Positions 11,882-20,856 are shown, numbered from the stretch's first letter. The stretch is DNA of 64,000 bases from Tomitella biformata AHU 1821 (GCF_000524475.1 NZ_BAVQ01000079.1:1-64000), one strand, 5' to 3'. Numbers and translations: made by a program. Notes: a model not told the origin generated them from the letters alone.

Positions 11882-12841
11882 GTGACGGCACCGCAGCCGC
11901 CGAGGACCGAGACCGCCAATGCGGGCGGTCCGGACGGCACGCTCATTGATTCTCCCGGCGACGCGAAGGGTATGTCGACGCAGCCCGCAGGCGACGAGGG
12001 CCCACAGCTCGGCCCGACCGGTCGGCCGTGGCGAGACATCCCGGTGCCAGGGCCCACGGTCCGCCAGGGCACCGCCACCGTCATCGCGATGTGCAACCAG
12101 AAGGGCGGGGTCGGCAAAACGACCTCCACGATCAACCTCGGCGCGTCGCTCGCCGAATACGGTCGGCGCGTCCTGCTGGTGGATCTCGATCCCCAGGGGG
12201 CGCTGTCCGCAGGCCTCGGTGTGGCCCACCATGAGCTCGAGAAGACCGTGTACAACCTGCTGGTCGAGCGGAATGTCTCGATCGACGATGTGCTGATGCG
12301 CACCAGAGTCGACGGCCTGGACCTGCTTCCCAGCAATATCGACCTGTCGGCCGCGGAGATCCAACTCGTGACCGAGGTCGGCCGCGAACAGGCCCTGGCC
12401 CGTGTCCTGCACCCGGTGCTGGACCGCTACGACTATGTGCTGATCGACTGCCAGCCCTCGCTGGGCCTGTTGACGGTCAACGCCCTCGCGTGCTCTGACG
12501 GCGTCGTGATCCCCATGGAGTGCGAGTACTTCGCCCTCCGTGGCCTCGCGCTGCTCAATGACACCATCGAGAAGGTGCGGGACCGGCTCAACCCGCGCCT
12601 GACCCTCGACGGGATCCTGGTGACGATGTTCGACTCCCGCACTTTGCACTCTCGTGAGGTGATGTCTCGCGTGGTCGAGGTCTTCGGCGACCTGGTGTTC
12701 GACGCGGCCATCTCCCGCACCGTGCGTTTCCCGGAGACCTCGGTGGCCGGAGAGCCCATCACCACTTGGGCCCCGAAGTCCGGCGGCGCGGAGTCCTATC
12801 GCGCCGTAGCCCGCGAACTGATTCACCGCATAGGGAAATGA
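11882..12841 (+). CDS. ParA/Soj family chromosome-partition ATPase
   Basis: A 319-residue deviant Walker A ATPase. A 55-residue low-complexity N-terminus precedes MCNQKGGVGKTTSTINLG (Walker A with signature Lys) near residue 75. Walker A' is VLLVDLDPQGALSAGLG and Walker B is YVLIDCQPSLGLLTVNAL. It matches Rv1708, placed next to scpA/scpB, and its stop overlaps scpA by 4 bases. This suggests joint work with the SMC-ScpAB condensin, separate from the parA-parB pair usually near oriC. GTG 11882 was taken as the start. Confidence 0.92.
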   Translation: MTAPQPPRTETANAGGPDGTLIDSPGDAKGMSTQPAGDEGPQLGPTGRPWRDIPVPGPTVRQGTATVIAMCNQKGGVGKTTSTINLGASLAEYGRRVLLVDLDPQGALSAGLGVAHHELEKTVYNLLVERNVSIDDVLMRTRVDGLDLLPSNIDLSAAEIQLVTEVGREQALARVLHPVLDRYDYVLIDCQPSLGLLTVNALACSDGVVIPMECEYFALRGLALLNDTIEKVRDRLNPRLTLDGILVTMFDSRTLHSREVMSRVVEVFGDLVFDAAISRTVRFPETSVAGEPITTWAPKSGGAESYRAVARELIHRIGK

Positions 12842-13662
12842 CGGCCGGCGCCGACGTGCAGACCGTACCGGCGTCGGCAGGCCAGGCCGGGTTCACCGTC
12901 CGGCTCCGCAATTTCGAGGGTCCGTTCGACCTGCTGCTGCAGCTGATCGGGCAGCATCGCCTTGACGTCACCGAGGTGGCGCTGCACACCGTCACCGATG
13001 ACTTCATCGCATACACGAAGCAGCTCGGCAGCCGGATGGACTTGGACCAGACCACGGAGTTCCTCGTGGTGGCGGCCACTCTGCTCGATCTCAAGGCGGC
13101 TCGGCTGCTCCCGGCGGGCGAAGTCGAGGACGATGAGGACCTTGCCCTGCTGGAGATGCGGGATCTGTTGTTCGCCCGGATCCTGCAGTACCGGGCCTAT
13201 AAGCAGGTGGCCGAGCTGTTCGCGGAGCTGGAGTCCGCGGCGCTGCGCCGGTACCCGGCCGATGTTGGCCTGGAGGACAAGTTCACTGAACTTCTCCCCG
13301 AGGTGACAATCGGGGTCAGCCCCTGGCAGCTTGCTGATATCGCCGCCGCGGCCATGCGGCCGCGCCTGGTGCCCACCGTGAACCTCGACCACCTGCACAC
13401 GCCACGTGTCTCGGTGCAGGAGCAGGCCGCGCGCATCCTGGAGATCCTGCAGGCACTAGCGCCGGGGGAGTCCGCGTCGTTCTCCCAGCTGGTGGCCGAG
13501 TGCACCCTGCCCGTGGAGATCGTGGCCCGATTCCTGGGTCTGCTGGAGCTGTATCGGCAGAAGTCTGTGTCCTTCGAGCAGGACGAGGCATTGGAGGAAC
13601 TCCGGGTGTCCTGGACCGGTGGGGGCGACAGCGAGATAGCCAGCGATGAGGAGTACGGATGA
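12838..13662 (+). CDS. scpA: segregation and condensation protein A
   Basis: A 274-residue kleisin-family subunit of the SMC-ScpAB condensin. The N-terminal block FTVRLRNFEGPFDLLLQLI and the C-terminal winged-helix region (PVEIVARFLGLLELYRQKSV) are both clear. ATG 12838 overlaps the parA stop; the longer open frame is rejected because the family starts about 15-20 residues before the NFEGPFDLL motif. It is coupled to scpB by an ATGA overlap. Confidence 0.95.
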   Translation: MTAGADVQTVPASAGQAGFTVRLRNFEGPFDLLLQLIGQHRLDVTEVALHTVTDDFIAYTKQLGSRMDLDQTTEFLVVAATLLDLKAARLLPAGEVEDDEDLALLEMRDLLFARILQYRAYKQVAELFAELESAALRRYPADVGLEDKFTELLPEVTIGVSPWQLADIAAAAMRPRLVPTVNLDHLHTPRVSVQEQAARILEILQALAPGESASFSQLVAECTLPVEIVARFLGLLELYRQKSVSFEQDEALEELRVSWTGGGDSEIASDEEYG

Positions 13663-14345
13663 GTGACGAGACGGCTGCGGCCCAGAATCCCTCCGACGGG
13701 ATCACCGACAGTGAGCTTGATGCCATCCTGGAGTCGCTTATCTTGGTCATCGACTCCCCGGCGCCCGCGAGTACCCTCGCCGATGTGCTGGAGGTCACCG
13801 AAGGGCGGGTCACGGCTCGGCTCCGTGCGATGTCTCAGTCCATGACGGACCGTAATAGCGGCTTTGACCTGCGATTTGTAGGCGACGGCTGGCGGCTTTT
13901 CACCCGGATCGAGTACGCGGGCTATGTGGAACGGCTGCTCTTGGACGGGAGCAGGTCCACGTTGACCCGGGCGGCACTGGAAACATTGGCCGTGGTGGCA
14001 TACCGTCAACCGGTGACCCGTGCCCGGGTTGGTGCTGTCCGCGGCGTGAACGTTGATGGCGTGATGCGGACGTTGCTGGCTCGCGGGCTGATCACAGAGG
14101 CCGGCACGGACCCAGATTCGCACGGCGTTATGTATTCGACCACCGAGATGTTCCTAGAGCGGTTGGGCCTGGCATCCCTGGCAGATCTGCCGGCGTTGGC
14201 CCCGCTCCTGCCGGATGTGGATGTGATCGAGTACATCAGTGAGAATCTCGACTCCGAGCCTCGCATGCAAAAACTGAATACGCGCGGTCCCCACTCGGGG
14301 CCGGGCGACGAACCTACTGAGAATGATGTGAATAGCAGTGAATAG
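13659..14345 (+). CDS. scpB: segregation and condensation protein B
   Basis: A 228-residue protein with the two winged-helix domains of ScpB. ESLILVIDSPAPASTLADVL opens the first and RAALETLAVVAYRQPVTRARV, the family signature, opens the second. A C-terminal tail of about 40 residues is polar and variable. It works with ScpA and SMC in chromosome compaction. Its last 8 bases overlap the rluB start, which keeps the scpA-scpB-rluB-cmk-der string coupled. Confidence 0.95.
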   Translation: MSDETAAAQNPSDGITDSELDAILESLILVIDSPAPASTLADVLEVTEGRVTARLRAMSQSMTDRNSGFDLRFVGDGWRLFTRIEYAGYVERLLLDGSRSTLTRAALETLAVVAYRQPVTRARVGAVRGVNVDGVMRTLLARGLITEAGTDPDSHGVMYSTTEMFLERLGLASLADLPALAPLLPDVDVIEYISENLDSEPRMQKLNTRGPHSGPGDEPTENDVNSSE

Positions 14346-16011
14346 ACCCGCTCGCCGAGATGGCACACCGGATGACAATCGAGATCGTGGCGCAAGCCGC
14401 GGCGCACCCCGAGATGATCGGCGCGGTGCGCCCAGTCGCGACAGTCGCGAAGCCCCGCGTGGAGACGGCCGCGGCGCACCCCGCCATGACCGCTCGGACA
14501 ATCGTGGCGCTGCCCCCCGTGGTGATTCCCGTGGCGGAGCGCCCAGAGGCGAATTCCGTGGTGGCGATTCGCGTGGCTCCGCTCCCCGTGGTGACAGCCG
14601 TGGCGGACCCCGTCCCGATTCCCGTGGCGGCGATTCGCGCGGTGGAGCGCCTCGTGGCGACAGCCGTGGCGCCCCCCGAGGCGATTCGCGTGGCGGTGAT
14701 TCGCGTGGCGGTGACTACCGCGGTGGCGCCTCTCGTCCCGATTCTCGTGGTGGGGACAGCCGTGGCGCCCCCCGAGGCGATTCGCGTGGTGGTGATTCGC
14801 GTGGCGGTGACTACCGCGGTGGCGCCTCTCGTCCCGATTCTCGTGGTGGGGACAGCCGTGGCGGCCCCCGCGGTGATTCCCGTGGCGGCGATTCGCGTGG
14901 TGGAGCGCCTCGTGGTGACAGCCGTGGCGGCCCCCGCGGTGATTCCCGTGGTGGTGATTCCCGTGGTGGCGATTCCCGTGGTGGCGATTCCCGTGGCGGT
15001 GCCGATTCGCGCGGCGGAGCGCCTCGTGACGACCGGTCCGGCGGCGCAGGGCGCGGTGGCTCCGGCTACCCACGTTCCGGTGGGCCGCAGCAGGGCGGCT
15101 CGAAGCCCAGCTGGCAGGGGGCCGGCAGGCCGCTCTCGGACAAGGAAGCAGCCAAGCGCGAGAACAAGCCCCAGAAAAAGGCCCAGGTCAGGGCGACGAT
15201 GAGTTACGCCAAGCCCGCGCGCTACCAGGGTGAGGGCCCCGCCTCCACGTCCTTCGTCCACAGCGGCGATGCCAATGCCGAGGGCATGCGACTGCAGAAG
15301 GTGCTGGCCCAGGCTGGCGTCGCCTCGCGTCGCGCAGCTGAGCAGCTGATCGACGAGGGCCGCGTCGAGGTTGACGGAGAGGTCATTCGTCACCAGGGCA
15401 AGCGCATCGACCCCACCGCCTCGGTGGTCCGGGTCGACGGTGTCCGCATCGTCATTGACCAGGAAAAGGTCTACATCGCACTGAACAAGCCCAAGGGCTG
15501 GCAGTCGACCATGTCTGACGATATGGGCCGCCCGTGCATCGGCGACATCGTCGCGGAGCGCGTGATGTCCGGCCAGCGGCTCTTCCACGTCGGCCGTCTC
15601 GACGCGGAGACCGAGGGCCTGATCCTGCTCACCAACGATGGCGAGCTGGCGCACCGCCTGATGCACCCGTCGTTCGAGATCATGAAGACCTACATGGCGA
15701 CCGTCAACGGCATGGTCCCCAAGATCATGGAGCGTCAGCTCAAGGACGGGATCGAGCTCGAGGATGGCCCCGTGCAGGTCGACAAGTTCGAGGTGCTCGA
15801 GGTCTTCGAAGGCAAGTCCCTCGTTCGGTTGATCCTCCATGAGGGCCGCAAGCACATTGTGCGCCGTCTGCTCGATGAGGTGGGTTTCCCCGTCCTTCAG
15901 CTCGTCCGCACGGATGTGGGCCCGGTATCTCTGGCCGAGCAGCGTCCGGGCAGCCTGCGCGTCCTGGGCCGCGGCGAGATCAGCAACCTGTACGACGCGG
16001 TAGGCCTGTGA
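14338..16011 (+). CDS. rluB: 23S rRNA pseudouridine synthase RluB type with long RG-rich extension
   Basis: A 557-residue protein. Residues 1 to about 250 are almost only Ser, Arg, Gly, Asp and Ala, with repeated DSRGGD, RGGAPRGD and DYRGG units. A Lys/Arg-rich stretch follows, then an S4 domain from residue 317 (GMRLQKVLAQAGVASRRAAE). The RsuA-type catalytic domain carries Asp in GRLDAETEGLILLTNDGE. The enzyme half is a normal-sized large-subunit pseudouridine synthase (Rv1711). The extension resembles eukaryotic RGG boxes and may bind RNA or drive condensation, which is inference. GTG 14338 overlaps the scpB stop. Confidence 0.9.
   Translation: MNRPARRDGTPDDNRDRGASRGAPRDDRRGAPSRDSREAPRGDGRGAPRHDRSDNRGAAPRGDSRGGAPRGEFRGGDSRGSAPRGDSRGGPRPDSRGGDSRGGAPRGDSRGAPRGDSRGGDSRGGDYRGGASRPDSRGGDSRGAPRGDSRGGDSRGGDYRGGASRPDSRGGDSRGGPRGDSRGGDSRGGAPRGDSRGGPRGDSRGGDSRGGDSRGGDSRGGADSRGGAPRDDRSGGAGRGGSGYPRSGGPQQGGSKPSWQGAGRPLSDKEAAKRENKPQKKAQVRATMSYAKPARYQGEGPASTSFVHSGDANAEGMRLQKVLAQAGVASRRAAEQLIDEGRVEVDGEVIRHQGKRIDPTASVVRVDGVRIVIDQEKVYIALNKPKGWQSTMSDDMGRPCIGDIVAERVMSGQRLFHVGRLDAETEGLILLTNDGELAHRLMHPSFEIMKTYMATVNGMVPKIMERQLKDGIELEDGPVQVDKFEVLEVFEGKSLVRLILHEGRKHIVRRLLDEVGFPVLQLVRTDVGPVSLAEQRPGSLRVLGRGEISNLYDAVGL
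14659..14850 (+). repeat. 96-bp tandem repeat, 2 copies, inside rluB
   Basis: Bases 14659-14754 and 14755-14850 are nearly identical 96-base units that encode 32 residues each (residues 108-171 of RluB). Each begins GACAGCCGTGGCG. A third, diverging unit begins at 14851. Shorter GATTCCCGTGGTGGC-type repeats continue to about 15000. The period is a multiple of three, so copy-number change keeps the frame. Confidence 0.85.
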
Positions 16012-16709
16012 GTGGGGCTGCCGCGGGGCAGCGGCTGACGTTCGCCATCGATGGCCCCTCCGGGACCGGAAAATCGAGCGTCTCCAGGCAGGTGGCGCAT
16101 CAGATTGGCGCAGGCTATCTCGACACCGGCGCGATGTATCGCGTCGCGACGCTCCACGTCCTGCGCACGGGCGTGGAACCGGCGGACACCGCGGGAGTCA
16201 TCGAGGCCGTGCGGGGACTGCCGATGTCGATCGGCTCGGACCCCCTCGCGGAAGAGGTCCTGCTGGCCGGTGAGGATGTCGCGGACGACATTCGGGGCGC
16301 GGACGTGACCGCGGCGGTCTCCGTCGTTGCCGCTATCCCTGAGGTGCGGGAAGCGCTGGTGGACCTGCAACGGACCCTGGCCGCGCAGTATCCGATGGCC
16401 GTGATCGAGGGCCGCGATATCGGCACTGTGGTGCTGCCGAACGCCGACATCAAGGTGTTCCTCACCGCGTCGGCCGAGGCCCGCGCGCAACGGCGGAACG
16501 CGCAAAACATTCGAGAGGGTCGTGGCGACGACTTCGAGGCGGTGCTCGAGTCGGTCCGCCGGCGCGACCACCTCGACTCCACGCGCGCGGCCTCCCCGCT
16601 GCGCCCCGCGGACGACGCGCAAGTAATCGATACAAGCGACTTGGGCTTTGACGAGGTAGTGCAATTGCTGCGGTCGTTGGCTGAGCAGAGCATGGGAGCG
16701 GCACGATGA
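16008..16709 (+). CDS. cmk: cytidylate kinase
   Basis: A 233-residue (d)CMP kinase. The P-loop is [16 protein letters not shown] near residue 14, followed by [12 protein letters not shown] (substrate binding), [21 protein letters not shown], and the LID region [12 protein letters not shown] with [16 protein letters not shown]. It phosphorylates CMP and dCMP. The GTG start overlaps the rluB stop, and the cmk stop overlaps der, the usual actinobacterial order. Confidence 0.95.
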   Translation: MSGAAAGQRLTFAIDGPSGTGKSSVSRQVAHQIGAGYLDTGAMYRVATLHVLRTGVEPADTAGVIEAVRGLPMSIGSDPLAEEVLLAGEDVADDIRGADVTAAVSVVAAIPEVREALVDLQRTLAAQYPMAVIEGRDIGTVVLPNADIKVFLTASAEARAQRRNAQNIREGRGDDFEAVLESVRRRDHLDSTRAASPLRPADDAQVIDTSDLGFDEVVQLLRSLAEQSMGAAR

Positions 16710-18145
16710 CTGAAGAATTCTATGGAATGGAAGAGCCGGCGCCGGCCCTGGACGGCATCTGGTCGGATGAGTCCGACTGGGATTCGATCCTGGAGGCCGG
16801 CGACGAGCTCCCCGAGTTCACCGGGCCAATTCCGGTGATCGCCGTGGTCGGCCGCCCGAACGTCGGCAAGTCGACTCTGGTCAACCGCATCATCGGCCGT
16901 CGCGAGGCCGTTGTGGAGGACGTCCCCGGTGTGACCCGGGACCGCGTCTCCTACGAGGCGAACTGGGCCGGTCGGCGCTTCAAGGTGCAGGACACCGGCG
17001 GCTGGGAGCCCGAGGGCAAGGGTCTGCAGCAGGCCATCTCCAGGCAGGCCGAGGTCGCGATGCGGGAGGCCGACGCCATCCTGCTCGTGATCGACATCAC
17101 GGTCGGCGCCACCACCACGGACGAGGCGGTGGCGCGCACGCTGCGCCGCTCGAAGACTCCGGTGATCCTCGTGGCCAACAAGGTCGACGACGAGCGGCGC
17201 GAGCCCGACGTGGCCGAACTGTGGTCGCTGGGCCTGGGCGAGCCGTTCCCGGTCAGCTCTGTGCACGGCCGCGGCACCGGCGACATGCTGGATAAGGTCC
17301 TCGAGATTCTGCCGGAGACACCCCGTGAGGGCATCCCCGGGGGCGGTCCTCGCCGCGTCGCCCTGGTGGGCAAGCCGAACGTTGGCAAGTCCAGCCTGCT
17401 GAACAAGCTGGCGGGCAACGAACGCTCGGTGGTACACAACGTCGCCGGCACCACCGTCGACCCCGTCGACTCCATGGTGGAGCTCGGTGGCAAGCCGTGG
17501 CGCTTCGTCGACACCGCCGGCCTCCGCCGCAAGGTTCGCCAGGCCAGCGGCGCGGAGTTCTACGCGTCTCTGCGCACTCGCTCGGCCATCGAGGCCGCCG
17601 AGGTGGCGATCCTGCTGATCGACGCGTCCGTGCCAATGACCGAGCAGGACCTGCGGGTGCTGTCGATGGTGGCCGAGACCGGTCGAGCGCTCGTCATCGC
17701 GTTCAACAAGTGGGACCTCGTCGACGAGGACCGCCGCTACGAGCTGGATCGCGAGATCGACCGTGAGCTCGAGCGGGTGCCGTGGGCCCAGCGGGTCAAC
17801 ATCTCTGCGCTGACCGGCCGGTCCGTGCAGAAGCTCGTGCCCGCCATGGAGAAGGCGCTGGACTCGTGGGACAAGCGCGTCACCACCGGCCAGCTGAACA
17901 CCTGGATCAAGGAGATCACGGCGGCCACCCCGCCGCCGATGCGTGGTGGCAAGCTGCCCCGCATCATGTTCGCGACGCAGGCGGCCACCAGGCCTCCGAC
18001 ATTCGTGTTCTTCACCACGGGCTTCCTCGAGGCCGGCTACCGACGGTTCCTCGAGCGTCGATTGCGTGAGGACTTCGACTTCGACGGCAGCCCAGTTCGG
18101 GTGTCCATTCGCGTCCGGGAAAAGCGCGAGCGTAAAACGAAATAA
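16706..18145 (+). CDS. der: ribosome biogenesis GTPase Der (EngA)
   Basis: A 479-residue protein with two tandem GTPase domains. The first has [13 protein letters not shown] near residue 52, DTGGWEPEG and NKVDDE; the second has [13 protein letters not shown] near residue 222, DTAGLRRKV and [10 protein letters not shown]-terminal KH-like domain ([20 protein letters not shown]) follows. Der acts in 50S subunit maturation. A Glu/Asp-rich N-terminal tail of about 40 residues is normal in actinobacteria. It closes the plus-strand string that starts at parA. Confidence 0.95.
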   Translation: MTEEFYGMEEPAPALDGIWSDESDWDSILEAGDELPEFTGPIPVIAVVGRPNVGKSTLVNRIIGRREAVVEDVPGVTRDRVSYEANWAGRRFKVQDTGGWEPEGKGLQQAISRQAEVAMREADAILLVIDITVGATTTDEAVARTLRRSKTPVILVANKVDDERREPDVAELWSLGLGEPFPVSSVHGRGTGDMLDKVLEILPETPREGIPGGGPRRVALVGKPNVGKSSLLNKLAGNERSVVHNVAGTTVDPVDSMVELGGKPWRFVDTAGLRRKVRQASGAEFYASLRTRSAIEAAEVAILLIDASVPMTEQDLRVLSMVAETGRALVIAFNKWDLVDEDRRYELDREIDRELERVPWAQRVNISALTGRSVQKLVPAMEKALDSWDKRVTTGQLNTWIKEITAATPPPMRGGKLPRIMFATQAATRPPTFVFFTTGFLEAGYRRFLERRLREDFDFDGSPVRVSIRVREKRERKTK

Positions 18146-18219
18146 ACACACCCTGACCAGGCGATTGGTAACTTCGCCACCTGCTGCGGTACTCTTCACA
18201 GGCACTCGAAAGAGCGCAT

Positions 18220-18293
<74 letters not shown>

Positions 18294-18298
18294 CAATG

Positions 18299-18338
18299 AA
18301 AGGCCCAGGTAATCGAAAGATTACCTGGGCCTTTCTTG
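18299..18338 (+). terminator. terminator after tRNA-Pro
   Basis: A perfect 16-bp stem (AAAGGCCCAGGTAATC and its complement, 18299-18314 and 18319-18334) is closed by a GAAA tetraloop and followed by CTTG. It ends the tRNA-Pro transcript. Confidence 0.9.
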
Positions 18339-18399
18339 TTTCTGGATGTGTATCTCCTACGGTAGGAGTGCCGCATCCATCGTCAGAAGGAGCACCACC

Positions 18400-18723
18400 T
18401 TGAGCGCGATCATTTATAACGGGGTCCACTACGGTCTCGACCAGAAGAACCTGGCCTACGTCCACGCGGTCACCCACAATCTGCTGGCTGCGGATGAGAG
18501 CTTTAGCCTCGGCATCATGGCCTCCACCGACGGTGGCGCGCTGGTCCGGCACTTCCTGTGGATCAGCCCGTCCATCCCCGTCGAGTTCCTGTACGACGGC
18601 GACGAGACGGTGCAGCTTGACGAGAGCATCCTCGACGGCATGCTTGACGGGGTAGACGAGTCCGGGATGGTTATCGTCGGGGACGGCCCCATGCCGTTCT
18701 CGATTCGCGAGTCCGCCAAGTAG
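18400..18723 (+). CDS. hypothetical protein
   Basis: A 107-residue acidic protein with no recognised domain. It begins MSAIIYNGVHYGLDQKNLAY and holds a mixed alpha/beta pattern with many Asp/Glu near the end (LDESILDGMLDGVDESGM). TTG 18400 was chosen because AAGGAG lies 7 bases upstream; the frame is open to 18346 but that would cross into the tRNA terminator side. It lies alone between tRNA-Pro and a convergent GNAT gene, inside the possible accessory block. Confidence 0.65.
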   Translation: MSAIIYNGVHYGLDQKNLAYVHAVTHNLLAADESFSLGIMASTDGGALVRHFLWISPSIPVEFLYDGDETVQLDESILDGMLDGVDESGMVIVGDGPMPFSIRESAK

Positions 18724-18853
18724 CTGGACCCGCAACGCACGTCCCGCATGGCGTCGAGAATTTCTGGACGCCGAGGAGCGCTGTGCCCGGCCTGTAGGCA
18801 TGCAGGCCGGGCACAGTCAACGGGATGCGGCGTATCGGAGTGTTTTCGGCTCC

Positions 18854-19366
18854 TTAGATGCCGAAGGGCGCTGCGTAGCGGACGGTGCCGCTGGGTAGTT
18901 CTTTGGAGCCGAGGCTCAGTGCCATCAATGCATCGTCGGGGACATCGATACTGATCCGGATGCGGCTCTCCGATGCGCGGGTGAACCCGAACCGCGGGTA
19001 GTAGGCCGGATGCCCGAGAACGATCACGAACCGCTCGCATGCCCGTTCGGCGGCTTCGAGAGCAGCTCGGATCGCGGCTGAGCCTGCGCCGGTATTCTGG
19101 TGCGAGGGCAGGACCGCGCACGGTCCCAGGCACAGCGCCGGAGTGTCGTCGACGTGACAGCGAGTCAGCAGCGCATAACCGACGGGCTTGCCGTCCGGCC
19201 CTGCGCTGTAGATGGACAACCCCTCTATCCACGCCGGATCCGTGCGTAGATCATCTACGAGGTCAGCCTCCTCTATGGTGTTAAAGGCAGCGAGGTTGAT
19301 CTCGCGGATCGCGGGGATGTCGGCGTCGGTCTCGGCGCGAGTGATCCATTCGTGCGGTGCGCTCAC
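18854..19366 (-). CDS. GNAT family N-acetyltransferase
   Basis: A 170-residue acetyltransferase of the YhbS-like type. TRAETDADIPAIREINLAAF opens the fold. The acetyl-CoA loop lies in LGPCAVLPSHQNTGAGSAAI (an atypical HQNTGAGS in place of Q-x-x-G-x-G/A), and the C-terminal part has VLGHPAYYPRFGFTRASE. The substrate is unknown. It lies 65 bases downstream of rsgA on the same strand and is probably co-transcribed with it. The start is GTG 19366. Confidence 0.85.
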   Translation of the reverse strand: MSAPHEWITRAETDADIPAIREINLAAFNTIEEADLVDDLRTDPAWIEGLSIYSAGPDGKPVGYALLTRCHVDDTPALCLGPCAVLPSHQNTGAGSAAIRAALEAAERACERFVIVLGHPAYYPRFGFTRASESRIRISIDVPDDALMALSLGSKELPSGTVRYAAPFGI

Positions 19367-19431
19367 AATAGTTTTCTCCGTTTCGTGATGGTGAGTAGTG
19401 CCTGTGGCCGTCTAGACGTCACATGCGGCCG

Positions 19432-20520
19432 TCAGCGCTGACGGTCGCGGAATTGGTAGGTCGCGCGCAAATCCCTCGTGATCGCCTTCTTGGTTTTGTC
19501 TTGCTTGCTCGACTCGCGGGCGTTCCCCCGGGACGCCGCCCGCTCGCTTTCGCGTAACAGCTTTCGGTACCGATCGAGTCGGCCCGCATCCAACATGCCG
19601 ACGCGCACAGCTTCCTGCACGGCGCAGCCGGGTTCGCTGCGATGTTGGCAGTCGCTGAATGCGCAGTCCCGGGCGTAGGCTTCGATTTCGGAGAACACCT
19701 GCTCGACCCCATCTGCGGCGTTTTGCAAGCCGATAGCTCGCAACCCCGGGGTGTCTATCAGCACCCCGCCGCCGGGCAGGGGTAGTAGCTCACGGCGCAC
19801 AGTGGTGTGTCGGCCTTTGCCGTCGCTGGCCCGAACTTCGTTGGTGCCCAGATGTTCTCGACCGAGCAGCGCATTTGCAAGCGTGGACTTCCCAGTCCCC
19901 GACGGGCCGATCAGCACTGTGGTGCCGGTCATCGTTGTTGACAGAAGGTTTAGACCCATACCTGTCGTGGCGCTGGTGGTGACGATGTCCACGCCGGGGG
20001 CCAGCGGGGTGAGGACGGCCAACGCCGCGTCGAGATCGTCGGCGGCGTCGGCTTTGGTGAGCACGAGGACTGGTTTCGCTCCGCTGTCCCAAGCCAGCGC
20101 CAGTAGCCGCTCGATCCGGCCCGCGTTCAGCGGTGCTGAGAGCGAGACAGCGATAGCGACGGAATCGATATTCGCCGCCAAGACCTGCTGGTGGGAAGTC
20201 CGATCCGACGATGCCCGCGTGATGGCGCTGCGCCTTGCTAGCAGCGCCACAATCTCCGGCTCAGGCCCTGGGCGCAGCGCTGCCCAGTCACCTGTGCACA
20301 CGGAATAAGTGGGGTCGAGGGAGGTTACAGCCGTGCTGTCCGCGCGGACAGCACCCGATGCGGTGAGCGTGTCGCAGAACCCTCGGTCAACTCGCACGAC
20401 GCGAGCGGGAATCAGACCGGCCGCCGCGTGCTCTGCGAATTGTCCTGCGAACCAGTCGTCCCAACCGAGTGTGGATAGACCGAACAAGGACGAGGAAGGT
20501 TGAGATTGAGACTGATACAA
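19432..20520 (-). CDS. rsgA: ribosome small-subunit-dependent GTPase A, accessory type
   Basis: A circularly permuted GTPase of about 362 residues. The OB-like N-domain has LGWDDWFAGQF and IPARVVRVDRG. The GTPase has VLTKADAADD (G4) before [16 protein letters not shown] (G1) and DTPGLRAIGL (G3). The zinc motif CAFSDCQHRSEPGC is followed by a basic tail. RsgA removes RbfA and helps mature 30S subunits. In mycobacteria rsgA lies by aroA, so this longer form beside tRNA-Pro may be a second copy. The frame is open to ATG 20565, but TTG 20520 has the only good ribosome site (AAAGGG, 7 bases away), inside a hairpin preceded by a leader ORF. Confidence 0.88.
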   Translation of the reverse strand: MYQSQSQPSSSLFGLSTLGWDDWFAGQFAEHAAAGLIPARVVRVDRGFCDTLTASGAVRADSTAVTSLDPTYSVCTGDWAALRPGPEPEIVALLARRSAITRASSDRTSHQQVLAANIDSVAIAVSLSAPLNAGRIERLLALAWDSGAKPVLVLTKADAADDLDAALAVLTPLAPGVDIVTTSATTGMGLNLLSTTMTGTTVLIGPSGTGKSTLANALLGREHLGTNEVRASDGKGRHTTVRRELLPLPGGGVLIDTPGLRAIGLQNAADGVEQVFSEIEAYARDCAFSDCQHRSEPGCAVQEAVRVGMLDAGRLDRYRKLLRESERAASRGNARESSKQDKTKKAITRDLRATYQFRDRQR

Positions 20521-20614
20521 AGTGAGACCCTTTGAAAGGGGGCCCTGCTCGGACATCGAACCCATCGAGGCTATAAGCCACGTAGTTCACGCCGCTATTA
20601 GCGATGGGGATTAA
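20521..20614 (-). promoter_or_regulatory. rsgA leader with sequestered ribosome-binding site
   Basis: On the minus strand CCCTTTCAAAGGG (20540-20528) folds so that the AAGGG ribosome site of TTG 20520 is paired with CCCTT. A second small hairpin, CGCTAATAGCG, lies at about 20604-20594. Upstream, inside the leader ORF, TGCCC at 20663-20659 can pair with either of two GGGCA copies (20657-20653 or 20628-20624). This layout is that of a translation attenuator; the function is inference. Confidence 0.45.
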
Positions 20615-20683
20615 TTAGAACAGTGCCCAGGAAGTGAGCATGATTCGGACGCTGCCCAGGGCAGCGGTCTTTGCCGCAATCAT
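20615..20683 (-). CDS. 22-residue leader peptide upstream of rsgA
   Basis: A short minus-strand ORF with an excellent ribosome site (AGGAGG, 7 bases before ATG 20683). It starts MIAAKTAALGSVRIML, ends in WALF and stops with TAA. The peptide is hydrophobic with Lys5, Arg13 and Trp19, and has no Cys, so it is not one of the known Cys-rich leader peptides of actinobacterial sulfur genes. The coding DNA contains the palindrome GCTGCCCTGGGCAGC (20651-20665). It lies about 95 bases before the best rsgA start. The strong ribosome site, compared with the weak or hidden one of rsgA, argues that it is translated. Confidence 0.5.
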   Translation of the reverse strand: MIAAKTAALGSVRIMLTSWALF

Positions 20684-20838
20684 CAACTCACCTCCTGCTC
20701 TCTCGCGCCATGCCGAACTCGGACGCATCAGATTAACACGAGACGCCCGTGCCCACCAGCCTGCAGCCGGGCAGTCCCGCGACGGTATTCAGGGCAGCGA
20801 TATGGCAGCCTACCGCTAGCCGCTTGCGCCAGGGGCCT

Positions 20839-20856
20839 TGTCGTCCCGACAAAGAA
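20839..20856 (+). repeat. partial copy of the tRNA-Pro 3' end (possible attachment site)
   Basis: TGTCGTCCCGACAA at 20839-20852 is identical to 18283-18296, the last 11 bases of tRNA-Pro plus three flanking bases, and 3 of the next 4 bases also match. As at the tRNA, a GC-rich dyad with a T-run follows (CCCC..GGGGATTTTTT to about 20890). A repeated tRNA 3' end is the classic mark of an integrated element. The caution is that the core is itself a near palindrome (TTGTCG-TCC-CGACAA). Confidence 0.4.

Noticed and set aside
14500-15010. Spaced short repeats that resemble a CRISPR-like array
   Set aside because: The units are in-frame codon repeats of 12-96 bases without unique spacers or cas genes; they encode the RluB extension.
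14314-15855. A 513-codon minus-strand frame and a 280-codon plus-strand frame across the rluB repeat region
   Set aside because: Both are translations of the repetitive RG-coding DNA in other frames (runs of TRIATTGI or PVVIPVVAIP). The third frame has the real S4 and pseudouridine synthase domains.
12838-18145. The run of ATGA/GTGA overlaps from parA to der as something new
   Set aside because: This tight coupling of parA, scpA, scpB, rluB, cmk and der is the normal actinobacterial arrangement.
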